Of a stretch of DNA of 64,000 nucleotides, positions 54,709-63,948 are shown one piece after another; position 1 is the first letter of the stretch, and each line of letters begins with the position of its first letter. This DNA is from DATFVJ01 sp963712955. Lineage in GTDB: Bacteria; Actinomycetota; Actinomycetes; Streptosporangiales; Streptosporangiaceae. The stretch covers positions 99,132-163,131 of the forward strand of contig CAVQKF010000020.1 in the NCBI GenBank assembly GCA_963712955.1. The letters run 5' to 3'. Made by a program: the position numbers and the translations under genes. The notes beneath the pieces were generated by a model. That model had not been told where the DNA came from. It did no database searches and saw nothing but the letters and a program-made list of their open reading frames with translations.

Positions 54709-55181
54709 GGCCGGTCCGCTCCCACGGGGCCGCGCCGCGGGAGGGTCCGCAGCAGGTCGCGCGTACGCTCGAAACGCGTGGTCACGCTGATGGCCACTCG
54801 ACGGAGCATCTCATAGAGCAGCACCACGTCCTTGTCGGCGAGCTCGTCGATGACATCGCCGCGAACGGTGACGATCACGCTCGGCTCCTCGCAGCGGATC
54901 GTTGCTGTGTAGCGGTACGGGGGACGGAACGCCGACCAGCCGATCAGCTCGCCGGGCTGGCGCAGCACGCCGACGAGCATGTCCTCGGAGCCGACCCGGA
55001 TCAAGACCTGGACCGACCCCGAGATCAGGAAGTGGATGGCGCGGGCCCGGTCGTACTGGCGCACGATGTCATGGCCGGCCGGGACCTCGTTCTCCTCGGC
55101 GGACTCCGCTACACGAACCAGGGCCCACTGCGGTAGGCCTTGGAAGAAGGGGATCTCAGCAAGGCGGGCGAGCAGGATCAT
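54705..55181 (-). CDS. Stand-alone cyclic-nucleotide-binding domain protein
   Basis: The protein is 158 residues from ATG 55181. LARLAEIPFFQGLPQWAL, then EVPAGHDIVRQYDRARAIHFLISGSVQVLI and GELIGWSAFRPPYRYTATI form a Crp-like sensor domain without a DNA-binding domain. The GWSAFxPPYRYTATxR box parallels GWSALxEPYGFRATxT of the downstream fusion, so the two share ancestry. Stop and start of the pair overlap, implying stoichiometric expression and perhaps a complex. Confidence 0.85.
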   Translation of the reverse strand: MILLARLAEIPFFQGLPQWALVRVAESAEENEVPAGHDIVRQYDRARAIHFLISGSVQVLIRVGSEDMLVGVLRQPGELIGWSAFRPPYRYTATIRCEEPSVIVTVRGDVIDELADKDVVLLYEMLRRVAISVTTRFERTRDLLRTLPRRGPVGADRP

Positions 55182-55214
55182 GCGCCTAGAGTCATCGGGC
55201 GGAGAGTGAAACAC

Positions 55215-55859
55215 CGCGCATGAGGCCGGTCACAAGCATGCTGACGATCGCCAGCTGCGACTCGCGTCAACAGACCCGTCCCTTGGCCAGAGTTCACCAA
55301 CTATATCGCCGGGCACGCGCTACCCACAACGACACGAGGGTGGACCGCTGACCTCGGGTCTGACCGGCCAACGGCGCCCCTCTGGCCAAGTTGATCTCGC
55401 TCAGGCGGCAGGGCCGCCGGTGGCGGGCCCGGATAGTGACTGATCCGAAGTGCGGCACGCGGCCTCGGCCTGTTGCCGGATCCGGTGGTCCGGGCACTGA
55501 TGGGCCTTGCGGGTTCCGGCGTTGGGTGATCCGCAGTGGAAGGCGCGGCGGAATGTGGCTTTGATGCATTAGCGCGGATTTCCGCACCGGTACCTCGGCC
55601 CTCGGCCCGTGGGCTATCAGGTGAATTCGAAGTGGAGCCGGCGTCCGTCCCACCAGGGGACGGTGGTGTCGGCGGGCAGGTCGGCGTGGCGGAGGACCGG
55701 TGCGTAGGCCCGACGGTTGATCTTGATGGTGATGCTGGCGCGGAGCGCCCCCGCCAAAGGCGTTCCGCGCTGACCAGCCCTCCGCCGATCGCGCTCAGCA
55801 GTGGGTTGTGCCGCGGGGCCCGGCGGGCCCGCGCCCGCCAGCCCCCGCAGCAGCCGTGG
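55215..55859. other. Intergenic region with possible gene remnant
   Basis: No full gene is visible. Read leftward, 55618-55800 contains a coding-like but frame-split stretch (RHNPLLSAIGGGLVSAERLW, then TIKINRRAYAPVLRHADLP and VPWWDGRRLHFEFT before a stop). It may be the relic of a small protein; I cannot name the family. Confidence 0.35.
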
Positions 55860-56066
55860 TCAATCCGGCCAGCACACCCACCGCGGCCACGGCGGGCAGG
55901 TTATGTTTGGCTGCTGGCGTGCCTGAGCCAGCTTGGCACTGTGCGAGACGATCGGGTGGGTGGTGGCCGCAGCGGCCATCCCGGGCAGGCTCACCGCGCC
56001 AGCCGAGCCGATCGCGATGACCGCGATGACGGCCGCGCCGGTGCGCTTAAACAGCATCGTGGACAT
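55860..56066 (-). CDS. Small secreted peptide
   Basis: The product is 68 residues from ATG 56066, which has AGGAAGG upstream. A clear Sec signal (LFKRTGAAVIAVIAIGSAGAVSL to GMAAAA) leaves a mature peptide of about 34 residues ending NITCPPWPRWVCWPD. The tail has two cysteines and three tryptophans. It is not recognised. It may be a small exported peptide with a disulfide loop. Confidence 0.55.
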   Translation of the reverse strand: MSTMLFKRTGAAVIAVIAIGSAGAVSLPGMAAAATTHPIVSHSAKLAQARQQPNITCPPWPRWVCWPD

Positions 56067-56533
56067 GTATTTCGTACCTTCCTGCGAGTGGCTGAAGGTC
56101 CCCGGCGGCTCACCCCGGCTCCGCCCACGGAGCGGGCAGAAGACGTGTGACACCCACGCGTCACCCGTACCGCGCGGTCGGCGACTGCCACGGTTGCCGG
56201 GCGGCTGCGGTCGCGCGGTGGCTTACCTGCAAGCCACCGCCCAGCCAGCGGTGCACTCGCCGCTCGGATCAGGCCCGGTTGGATCACTGTCGAGTCCCTC
56301 CCCGTCGGCAGCGAAGAGCTGCCGTGGGACCTCACTGTGGGAACGCCATCAGGCGCCGTCCACCAGACTTCCCTGTTGCAGCCGCACTCATGCGGGGTCA
56401 CGCCCGAAGTGACAACAGAACCCACCACTGTCGGTGAGCAAATGCCGGACGACCATCATCGCGGCACTAGCAGTTAGCTGATCGGGACGCTGTCCGGCTG
56501 CGGCGCTATCATAGGATATCGCGGGAGGTGGAG
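56067..56533. other. Intergenic region
   Basis: No supported gene is present. It holds the promoter of the VapBC pair in its AT-richer right end (GCTATCATAGGATATCGCGG, 56505-56524) and the start region of the leftward secreted peptide at its left end. Confidence 0.4.
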
Positions 56534-56755
56534 ATGGCGGACGTGCTGATCCGTGATGTACCCGAGGACGTAATCGCTGCGCTGGACGCGCATGCCGGGC
56601 GCCTTGGGCTATCGCGCAGCGAATACGTACGCCGCCGCCTGGCTCAGGACGCGGCGATGCCCGGCTCCCCGGTCATCGTGGAGGACCTGGCCCGGTTCGC
56701 CGACGTTTTCGGTGATCTGGCCGACCCCGACGTTATGGCGCGGGCTTGGCGGTGA
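56534..56755 (+). CDS. vapB: VapB-type antitoxin (ribbon-helix-helix)
   Basis: This 73-residue protein has VLIRDVPEDVIAALDAHAGRLGLSRSEYVRRRLAQ, seen here as VLIRDVPEDV and GLSRSEYVRRRLA, a ribbon-helix-helix DNA-binding domain. A C-terminal toxin-binding tail follows (VIVEDLARFADVFGDLAD). ATG 56534 follows GGGAGGTGGAG. Its stop overlaps the toxin start (GTGA). The pair should repress its own promoter. Confidence 0.88.
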   Translation: MADVLIRDVPEDVIAALDAHAGRLGLSRSEYVRRRLAQDAAMPGSPVIVEDLARFADVFGDLADPDVMARAWR

Positions 56756-57159
56756 CATCGTGGCTGATCGACAAGTCCGCCCTCGTCCGCCTGGCCGCGA
56801 GCCCGGACGCCGCTGAGTGGGCCACCCGGATCGAGCGCGGGCTGGTACGGATCACGACCGTCACCCGCCTGGAGGTCGGCTACTCTGCCCGGTCAGGACC
56901 GGATCTGCGGACCGGGCTGCAACAGCCGCCGTTGTCGTCGATGCCTGTTGAGTACCTGACCCCGGCAATTGAGGACAGGTCAGTCGAGGTCCTCGCATTG
57001 CTGGCCGACCGCGGGCAGCACCGGTCTCCCTCGATACCAGATTTGATTATCGCTGCGGCCGCGGAACTTGCTGGACTTACCGTCTTGCACCTGGACAAGG
57101 ACTTCGACGTCATCGCCGAGACCACCGGCCAGCCGGTGGAACGCCTGAAAATACAGTGA
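56752..57159 (+). CDS. vapC: VapC-type PIN-domain toxin
   Basis: The protein is 135 residues from GTG 56752, overlapping the antitoxin stop. The PIN acidic residues are in place: Asp in SWLIDKSALVRL, Glu in TVTRLEVGYSA, Asp in SIPDLIIAAAAEL and Asp in LHLDKDFDVIAE. VapC toxins are Mg-dependent endoribonucleases that cut tRNA or rRNA. Length and spacing are normal, so the module appears intact. Confidence 0.92.
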   Translation: MTSWLIDKSALVRLAASPDAAEWATRIERGLVRITTVTRLEVGYSARSGPDLRTGLQQPPLSSMPVEYLTPAIEDRSVEVLALLADRGQHRSPSIPDLIIAAAAELAGLTVLHLDKDFDVIAETTGQPVERLKIQ

Positions 57160-57605
57160 TTACCGGCAGAGGCGGCGGCCATTGTCTGAGTGGAGCGAGC
57201 CTCTCCTCTTCACAGATTCGGTCAAGAGTGACCCAGGACATTTTGCTACTCGATCATCCACCTTGAGCCCGGTGAGCTGCGTCGCGCCTTCGCGGAGATC
57301 CACAGGGGTGCTGCGGCACCTGCGGGCTTCTCCTGATCGCCTTCCACATCGGCACCGAGGTCAGGGTCGCCGCTCTCGGCGTCCTGCGGGCAGACCCGAC
57401 TGCCAATGGCACCGCGTCAAGGGGGCTTCGCTGATCGAGCAGGCGCCCGGCGATGTTTCGTTCGACACTGCGGCGCCAAAGCAGCGCTCATGCTGAGGCA
57501 CGCTGGCCGGATGCCGGCCGGCCGCGACCACCAAGAATGTGAAGTTTCCCCCTTATCCTCGGCGCATCTGGCATGCATCCTGGACGATACGGCAAGCTCG
57601 CGCAT
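57160..57605. other. Intergenic region
   Basis: I see no convincing gene. Short coding-like scraps (for example around 57270-57400) do not join into a frame. The right end must contain the promoter of the histidine kinase operon. Confidence 0.35.
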
Positions 57606-58967
57606 ATGAGAGCTGTTGACGGGGGCCCGCAGGAGGTAAGCGAGGATGCTCAGGCGATGTTCAGTACGGCATTGCGTGCGTCCATCCCGCTTTGGCGGGC
57701 AGGCTGCTGGATCCGTGCTGGCCTGCTCGCCGCGATCTGGGGGATGCTAGCTTGGGCAGCGCCGCGGGGGATGGTTCGGGGCGCTGCCCAGCTAGTGCCG
57801 GCAGTTGCCGCTATCTCGCTCGCTTTCGCCCACACCCGTCCCCACGCTCTGAACCGGCTCCGCCGGATACCCGGCGCGGCACGCCTGGCCGACCACCTGC
57901 TCAGCACGTCCGGCCGGGCGACCATCGACGCCGCGGGCATTGCCGAGGGAATCGGGATCCTGCTTGCGGCCTGGCTCTTCGCTGGCCCGTTCCCGGTTGC
58001 CAGTCTGAGCCCGAATGTTCGGACGGCCGGAGCGATACTGGCGGTCGCCTATGCCTGGGACGCGGTGCTGCAAGCCGTGATCGATCCCGGCTGGTACAAC
58101 CCGGACCGGCGGCCGTCACCGGCGATGCGGATCTTACGGGCGGCGATCCCGCCGCTGTTAGGTCTTATCCTGCTGGCCGCCCTGTTTCCCTGTAACGAGA
58201 CCGCCGCAAAGGTGCCCGTACCCGCGTACCTGGCGCTTGCGGCTACGCCGTTGCTCTACTTTCCTCTCTGGGCGATGTTCGATGTGCTGCTGCGCGCCTC
58301 GGTCAGCCATGCGGCGAGCGCCCGCGTCTTGTGGCGGCAGGAGACCTCGATCGACCTGCATAGCCAGGTGAAGAACTCGGTCAGCCTGCTGCGGCGTTAC
58401 GTGGACGAGCCGGCGCCCGAACTCAGCGAGATCCGGAGCCTCGCCCGGGAGGTCATGATGCGTGTAGAGGAGATGCGGCGGGACGTGCTGGAATCAGCCG
58501 GGCGGCGGGCCCAGCGTCCTTTCGGCGACCTCATGCAGACCACGTTGCGTATCATGCCCTCGCTTCAGCGCCCGCAGTGCGTGCTCGCGGCCGGGTCTGA
58601 CGGTGTGGTACTTTCGCCGGCGGATTACCAGATCGCCCGCCGGGTCGTTCCCGACCTGGTGAGCAACGCGCTGAACAGTGGCGCGAAGAAAGTGATCGTA
58701 GAGTGCGTGGCGGTGGCGGATAGTGGTGACGGCCGCGAGATCCGCCTCGCCGTCGAGGACGATGGTCCGGGAATCAGCCGAGAGGCCCTCGGCCAGCCGG
58801 ACAGCAGCATGGCCCTCCTGCGTTCGCGGCTCATCCTGCTTGGCGGTGAGATCGAGTGGACGGCGTCCACGTTAGGGACCCGTGCGCAAGCCCGCTGGCC
58901 GTCACAGGGCCAGAGCGGATCGACCCGCCTGAGGCTCACCCACCCCGACCTGCCCCGGAGGACATGA
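57606..58967 (+). CDS. Membrane sensor histidine kinase-like protein
   Basis: The protein is about 453 residues from ATG 57606. The N-terminal half has membrane helices (WIRAGLLAAIWGMLAWAAP, AGIAEGIGILLAAWLFAG, AIPPLLGLILLAALF, PVPAYLALAATPLLYFPLWAM) with no large external sensor. A possible phospho-acceptor is the His in SIDLHSQVKNSVSLLRRY. The ATPase domain has VVPDLVSNALNSGAKKVIVE (N box) and VEDDGPGISREALG (G1 box). It resembles NarL-partner-type kinases. The regulator gene follows 3 bases downstream. Confidence 0.8.
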   Translation: MRAVDGGPQEVSEDAQAMFSTALRASIPLWRAGCWIRAGLLAAIWGMLAWAAPRGMVRGAAQLVPAVAAISLAFAHTRPHALNRLRRIPGAARLADHLLSTSGRATIDAAGIAEGIGILLAAWLFAGPFPVASLSPNVRTAGAILAVAYAWDAVLQAVIDPGWYNPDRRPSPAMRILRAAIPPLLGLILLAALFPCNETAAKVPVPAYLALAATPLLYFPLWAMFDVLLRASVSHAASARVLWRQETSIDLHSQVKNSVSLLRRYVDEPAPELSEIRSLAREVMMRVEEMRRDVLESAGRRAQRPFGDLMQTTLRIMPSLQRPQCVLAAGSDGVVLSPADYQIARRVVPDLVSNALNSGAKKVIVECVAVADSGDGREIRLAVEDDGPGISREALGQPDSSMALLRSRLILLGGEIEWTASTLGTRAQARWPSQGQSGSTRLRLTHPDLPRRT

Positions 58968-58970
58968 CCG

Positions 58971-59809
58971 ATGCGCATCGTGGTCGTCGACGACATCCTG
59001 GACTTCGGCAACGTCGTCGCGCGCGCACTGGAGGGGACGCCCCATGAGGTGACGGCCGTGCTCTCTCCCGAGGCCCTGCCCCGGGTGCTACGTAAGCAGG
59101 GCTTCGACCTGGCTTTCGTGGACATGGACTTCTATTACGCCGACTCACGCCAGACCGGCCTGACCGCGCTGCGCCACCTCACCGAGCATGCTGTGCGCGC
59201 GATCATCTACTCCTTGGACAGCGAGGACAACCGGCTGCTGTTCCTGCTGGCGGCCTTCCAGTTCTATGACCCGCTCACCCTGCTCTCCAAGGGCGAGGGC
59301 AGTTACAAGATCCGTCACCTGATCGATCTCATTGATCAGGGACAGATCTCGGCCCGGATCCGGGAACAGACCGTTACCGCCCGCCGGGCGATCGGATGCC
59401 CGTGCTCGACCGGCTCATACACAAGCCCGCCGATCTCGACATCTGGGTGGCATTGTCGAGGTTTCCCGGCCGCCTCGAGGTCGCGTACGCCTCGCATGTC
59501 TCGGCACGGACCATCGACGAATTCCTTGCCGACCGGTACGCGGTCATGCAGGAGATAAGGATGCTGCAGCCAGCGCGCCACGACGCCGCGAGCGACATTA
59601 CGGTCGGCCTGACAGGCGCGGCCGGGCACGACCATAGCGCTAAGAAAGAAAAAAGAGAACTTCTCGGGCCCATGCACGCCTTCGCTGTCACCCATCAGCA
59701 CTTTTTCGGCGACCCTGAAGTCCGCGCGCTCATCGAAGAGCGACAGCGCTCCCGTTATCGCATGCCCGGCATCAGCGCGGCTACCCACGCCGGGCGCAGG
59801 CGGAGGTGA
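58971..59809 (+). CDS. Response-regulator-like protein, frameshifted near 59391
   Basis: The first part (MRIVVVDDILDFGNVVARAL, FDLAFVDMDFYY with the phospho-Asp region, AIIYSLDS) is a receiver domain. Near 59391 the frame moves back one base and continues MPVLDRLIHKPADLDIWVAL, then EVAYASHVSARTIDEFLADRYAVMQEI, a possible helix-turn-helix, to the stop at 59809. Adding one base yields a single protein of about 280 residues. Alternatively ATG 59396 may start a separate overlapping gene. The conserved lysine of receivers appears as TLLSKGEG. Confidence 0.7.
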
Positions 59810-60408
59810 CCGCATCCTGGCCTGCTATCACGGCGCCCTTGCTGAATAATGGCCCGGCCGTCGCCTTCCTCGTCGCATTCGCGATCAGTCCTGGTATGCA
59901 TGCCTTCCTGGCCCTGGCCCTGGAGCGACGGCTTATCCGGCCATCTGAGCAGTTCACAGCCCTCATTTTTGGTGATCCGCTGCTGTGCTTCGCGTGCGGC
60001 CTCGGCGCGGCTCTGGCATCGGGTCATGTTCCCGGCCTCGTCCGGTTCGCCGCCACTCCCGCCGCTATCGTGCTGTCTGCTGTCCTCTGGTTGCTGTTTG
60101 GGCTGTGGCAGTGGTACACGGAGTGGCGCACCGGGTTCTATACGACGGCCCAGGCGCTCGCGCCGACCAAGATCTGGCATCAGCTGATCGTTTACCCAGT
60201 CTTCGGAACTCTGGTCACTTTTTCTTGCCTGGCCGGTCTTGCCACGCCGCCCGGCGCACACCCGGCCATCCAGCTAATCATGAAAATTCTCATAGCCGCG
60301 TGCGCGCTGGCCTGGGCGCTTATGAACATCTACGACCGCCGCCATCCCAGGTATGGGCATCCACCATTCGACTGGCGCCGCATACGTCCCGCAAGAAACG
60401 ATGAATGA
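59806..60408 (+). CDS. Hypothetical membrane protein
   Basis: This 200-residue protein starts at GTG 59806, overlapping the regulator stop (GTGA), so it belongs to the two-component operon. It has about five hydrophobic segments (AVAFLVAFAISPGMHAFLALAL, FGDPLLCFACGLGAALA, AAIVLSAVLWLLFGLW, LIVYPVFGTLVTFSCLAGL, IAACALAWALMNIY) and a basic tail. I do not recognise the family; it may be the signal input or output of the system. Confidence 0.75.
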   Translation: MTASWPAITAPLLNNGPAVAFLVAFAISPGMHAFLALALERRLIRPSEQFTALIFGDPLLCFACGLGAALASGHVPGLVRFAATPAAIVLSAVLWLLFGLWQWYTEWRTGFYTTAQALAPTKIWHQLIVYPVFGTLVTFSCLAGLATPPGAHPAIQLIMKILIAACALAWALMNIYDRRHPRYGHPPFDWRRIRPARNDE

Positions 60409-60802
60409 ACGGCTCAGGCCGTCGCCGTGATGCGCGTCGTGACTGAGACCACGTTGCTGCCTCCGCCGCCGGCTTGATCCGCGCAGCCGCTCGCGGTTCA
60501 GCAGTGCCGCGAGCTCATCTGGAGCGGCGAGCGGTTCGCATCACTGGCGATCGCCAGCCCGAAGATGCAGGTCGCCCGCGAGCGTCATGGCCAAAGTTAT
60601 TTGGCCATGTGGAACGGGGATCGGGATGTGCGGCTGCCCGCTCGTACAGGACCTCCGGCGCGAGGCAACCGCCAGCTGACAGAGGGACTCGGTCTGTGAC
60701 GGCTGGTTCGGGGATGTCGATGGTAACGCATCGGTCTGAGCGGGCCCCGCCGACGAAGTTGGCTGGACGAATTGGGCATACCGGGCCTGGCATCCTGGGG
60801 GG
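60409..60802. other. Intergenic region
   Basis: No gene is supported. Near 60590 GGCCAAAGTTATTTGGCC forms an imperfect hairpin (GGCCAAA/TTTGGCC) that could terminate the upstream operon. The right end lies before the GT-C-like gene. Confidence 0.4.
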
Positions 60803-62266
60803 ATGACCACGGCTGCTCATGCCACCGGGCCGCGGCTGCGCGCGGCCCTGGCCTCGCTGCCCAGCCCGGGTAGCGTGTGGTGGCTCGCGGGGGTGGCCGC
60901 CGCGTTCAGCGTGTGCCAGCTGCTCTTCGTCTCTTCGCGGCTAGGGCTGAGCTGGGACGAGGCGGTCTATGTGAGCCAGGTCAGCGTGCATGCGCCGGCC
61001 GCGTACTTCGACGCCGCCCGGGCGCGCGGCGTGCCGCTGCTGGTGGCGCCGGTCACCTTGCTGACGTCTTCGGTGATGGCGCTGCGGGTATACCTGTCGG
61101 TGGCATCGGGCCTGGCGCTGCTGGGGGCTTTGTGGGTGTGGCGGAGCCTGCGGCCGGCGTGGGTGCTGGCGCTAGCCGGGGTGGCGTTCGGCGGCCTGTG
61201 GGTGGCGCAGTATTACGGGCCGCAGGCGATGCCGGACGGGTGGGTCGCCCTCAGCGGGCTTGCCGCGACCGGTTTTTTCTTGCGGGCGGTCGCCGGCCAG
61301 GGCGGCTGCGGCGCCCTGGCCGGGCTGACGATGAGCCTGACGCTGGCCGCGCTGTTCCGGCCCGGCGACGCGGTCTTCCTGGCCGCGCCGCTCGCGCTGG
61401 CGGTGCTCACCGTCCGGCCGTGGCGGCGGTGGCCGGTGCTAGCCTGCGTTCTGGCCGGGACCGCGGCCGGCGTCGCGGAGTGGGTCATCGAGGCGTACCT
61501 GCGGTTTGGGGGCCCGCTCGCCCGGCTGCATGGCGCCAGCCACGAGCAGGGCGGCCTTGGGCTGCATGTCGCCGTGTGGGCTGAGCTGCGCGCGGTGAAC
61601 GGGCCCACGTTGTGCCGCCCGTGCACGATCGGTTGGCGGTACCCGGAACTCAGCCTGTGGTGGCTGGCCCTGCCGGTGCTGGTGACGCTTGGGATGCTGG
61701 CAGCCAGGCGGACCGGCCTGGCGGGATCATCGGTGCTGGCCGCCGCATGCGGGCTGAGCGTGGCCGCACAATACCTGTTCCTGGTCGGCTACGCGGCGCC
61801 GCGATTCCTGCTGCCCGCCTATGCGCTGCTCGCGATCCCCGTGGCGGACTGCCTCGCCTGGCTGGTCCGCGGGATCCGCCCGGGCCTGCGCGAGGTTGTC
61901 ACCCCGGCGGTGGCCGTGTTCTTCATCGCCCAGCTTGTGGTCCAGCATCTCGTCCTGGGCCACGAGGCCCGCGGGACCGTGATCATCCACCAGGATTACA
62001 GCCACGCCGTGGCCGACCTGCGTCAGCTGGGCATCCATCCCCCGTGCCTAGTCAGGGGCGAGCAGTACATCCCGATCGCGTTCTACGCAGGCTGCGCCTC
62101 CGCTCCCGAGGCTGCGGCCGCCCTGGCCGCCGGCCAGCACATCGCGGTCCTGGCGTACGCCGGGCAGCACCCGCCCGGGTACGCGCGCCACTGGGTGCGC
62201 TACCGGCTGCCCGGGACCGGCATTCTCCGTTTGGACGCCTACCTGCCAGTGCGCCGACATCGCTGA
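60803..62266 (+). CDS. GT-C-fold membrane glycosyltransferase-like protein
   Basis: This 487-residue polytopic protein has about ten to twelve helices, beginning VWWLAGVAAAFSVCQLLFVS. The first periplasmic loop has LSWDEAVYVSQ, the acidic motif of PMT/ArnT-like (GT39/GT83) enzymes that use lipid-linked sugars. FRPGDAVFLAAPLAL and PRFLLPAYALLAIPVADCL are further membrane blocks. The C-terminal domain (about 90 residues) is extracytoplasmic with several cysteines. The donor and acceptor are unknown. The lipoprotein gene lies 140 bases downstream on the same strand, suggesting a shared envelope role. Confidence 0.8.
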   Translation: MTTAAHATGPRLRAALASLPSPGSVWWLAGVAAAFSVCQLLFVSSRLGLSWDEAVYVSQVSVHAPAAYFDAARARGVPLLVAPVTLLTSSVMALRVYLSVASGLALLGALWVWRSLRPAWVLALAGVAFGGLWVAQYYGPQAMPDGWVALSGLAATGFFLRAVAGQGGCGALAGLTMSLTLAALFRPGDAVFLAAPLALAVLTVRPWRRWPVLACVLAGTAAGVAEWVIEAYLRFGGPLARLHGASHEQGGLGLHVAVWAELRAVNGPTLCRPCTIGWRYPELSLWWLALPVLVTLGMLAARRTGLAGSSVLAAACGLSVAAQYLFLVGYAAPRFLLPAYALLAIPVADCLAWLVRGIRPGLREVVTPAVAVFFIAQLVVQHLVLGHEARGTVIIHQDYSHAVADLRQLGIHPPCLVRGEQYIPIAFYAGCASAPEAAAALAAGQHIAVLAYAGQHPPGYARHWVRYRLPGTGILRLDAYLPVRRHR

Positions 62267-62406
62267 CTCCGTCGCCGGGACAGCGGCTGGGCCTGGTTGC
62301 GGCACACCGGCCGCGCTTGGGCGCCCGAATCGGCGGGGGCCGCGCGGCTAGGCTGGAGGCCGCCAGGAGATGGTTCAGGACTGGGAACTTAGGGGGCACG
62401 CTCGTC

Positions 62407-63948
62407 ATGCGCCCGCGTCCGCGGCAGCCGTTCGGGATCGTTGTTGTGCTGCTCGCTGGCGCGGTGATGGCCGCTGGGTGCACGGCCCTGCCGCCAGTGG
62501 CACACCAGTCGGCCGCGCCGGTCACGGCGCGTCCTGGGCCAGGTCCGGGGCTCCGCGCCGAGAGCGCGCTGCCCGGATATCCGGGCTGGCGGATCACCCA
62601 CCCTGGACACGGCGGCGCGATCGAGGGGTACGCGGACCGCGCCAGCGCGCTGCCGGGGTCGCCGGTCCGGCTGTTCGTTTCCACCACCGCGGCGTCCTTC
62701 CGGGTGCGCGCGCTGCGTTTCGGCTGGTACGGCGGCACGCTGGCGCGCCTTGTCTGGACCTCGCCGGCGATACCGGGCCGGCGGCAGCCACCAGGCCGGG
62801 TGCTTGCGCACGGCATGGCGGTCGCACCGTGGCGGCCGAGCATGACCCTGCCCACCACCGGCTGGCCACCGGGTTCTTACCTGCTCCGCCTCGATGCCTC
62901 CTCCGGCGCGCAGCGTTATGTGCCGCTGGTGATCCGCTCGCCGTCGGTGGCCGGCCGGGTGGTGCTAGTCCAGCCGACCGCATCCTTTCAGGCGTACAAC
63001 CCGTGGGGCGGGTACGACCTGTACAACGGCCCCGACGGCAGCTACGCGACGCGGGCACGCATGGTCAGCTTCGACCGGCCGTACGCGAGCGAAGATGGCG
63101 CTGGAAGCTTCTTCCAAGAGGAACAGCCACTGGTCTCGTATGCGGAACGGCTCGGCCTCCCGCTTGCCTACCTCACCAGCGTCGACCTGGACCTGAACCC
63201 CCACATGCTCGACGGCGCCCGCGCGATCGTCAGCGAGGCGCACGACGAGTACTGGTCACCCGCCATGCGCAAAGCTGTCACCCGTGCCCGTGACCAGGGC
63301 GTCAACGTCGCGTTCTTCGGCGCCAACGCCATTTACCGCAAGATCCGTTTCGAGTCATCACGGCTTGGCCGGGACCGGATCGAGGTCAACTACAAAGACC
63401 CGCTGGAGGATCCGCTATATGGCAGGGACAATGCGCGTGTGACCGGCAACTGGCCGGACCCGCCTGACGCTGACCCGGAAAGCTCGCTCACCGGGCAGTC
63501 CTACGGCTGCTTCTCCGCCTCCGCGCCGATGGTGGTGACGGATCCTCGTGGCTGGATATGGGCGGGCACTGGAGCGCACCAGGGCACGATACTGCCCGGC
63601 CTGGTCGGGGTTGAATTCGACATTGTTAACTTGTCCGAACCGACACCCCGCCCGATCGAGCTCTTCGCGCGCTCGCCGGAGAACTGCTACGGGCAAGCTG
63701 TCGAGAGCAACGTCACCTACTACGTCGCGCGAAGCCGCGCCGGCGTGTTCGACTCTGGGACCGAGAGCTGGACCTGCGCCCTGCCGACAACCGGCCTCGC
63801 GACCGGCTGCCTGCCGCAGGCCCAACGACCTCCGGTTATGCGGGTAATCGAAGCAGCGACACGCAACATTCTCCAGGCGTTCTCCCGCGGGCCAGCCGGG
63901 CGCGAGTACCCGGCGCGCGACTTCCTGACCAGCCAGCTCTATCCCTGA
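62407..63948 (+). CDS. Lipoprotein with N,N-dimethylformamidase-like beta domain
   Basis: The protein is 513 residues from ATG 62407 with AGGGGG upstream. The signal FGIVVVLLAGAVMAAGC ends in a lipobox (AAGC). Mature blocks VRLFVSTTAASFRVRALRFGWYGG, PTASFQAYNPWGGYDLYN and SEAHDEYWSPAMRKAV match the large domain of DMF-ase beta-subunit-like proteins found in actinomycetes. FFGANAIYRKIRFESS follows. The function of the lipoprotein members is unknown; glycan-modifying activity has been considered because they sit near glycosyltransferase-like genes. The frame is open far upstream into the previous gene but lacks coding quality there. Confidence 0.82.
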   Translation: MRPRPRQPFGIVVVLLAGAVMAAGCTALPPVAHQSAAPVTARPGPGPGLRAESALPGYPGWRITHPGHGGAIEGYADRASALPGSPVRLFVSTTAASFRVRALRFGWYGGTLARLVWTSPAIPGRRQPPGRVLAHGMAVAPWRPSMTLPTTGWPPGSYLLRLDASSGAQRYVPLVIRSPSVAGRVVLVQPTASFQAYNPWGGYDLYNGPDGSYATRARMVSFDRPYASEDGAGSFFQEEQPLVSYAERLGLPLAYLTSVDLDLNPHMLDGARAIVSEAHDEYWSPAMRKAVTRARDQGVNVAFFGANAIYRKIRFESSRLGRDRIEVNYKDPLEDPLYGRDNARVTGNWPDPPDADPESSLTGQSYGCFSASAPMVVTDPRGWIWAGTGAHQGTILPGLVGVEFDIVNLSEPTPRPIELFARSPENCYGQAVESNVTYYVARSRAGVFDSGTESWTCALPTTGLATGCLPQAQRPPVMRVIEAATRNILQAFSRGPAGREYPARDFLTSQLYP

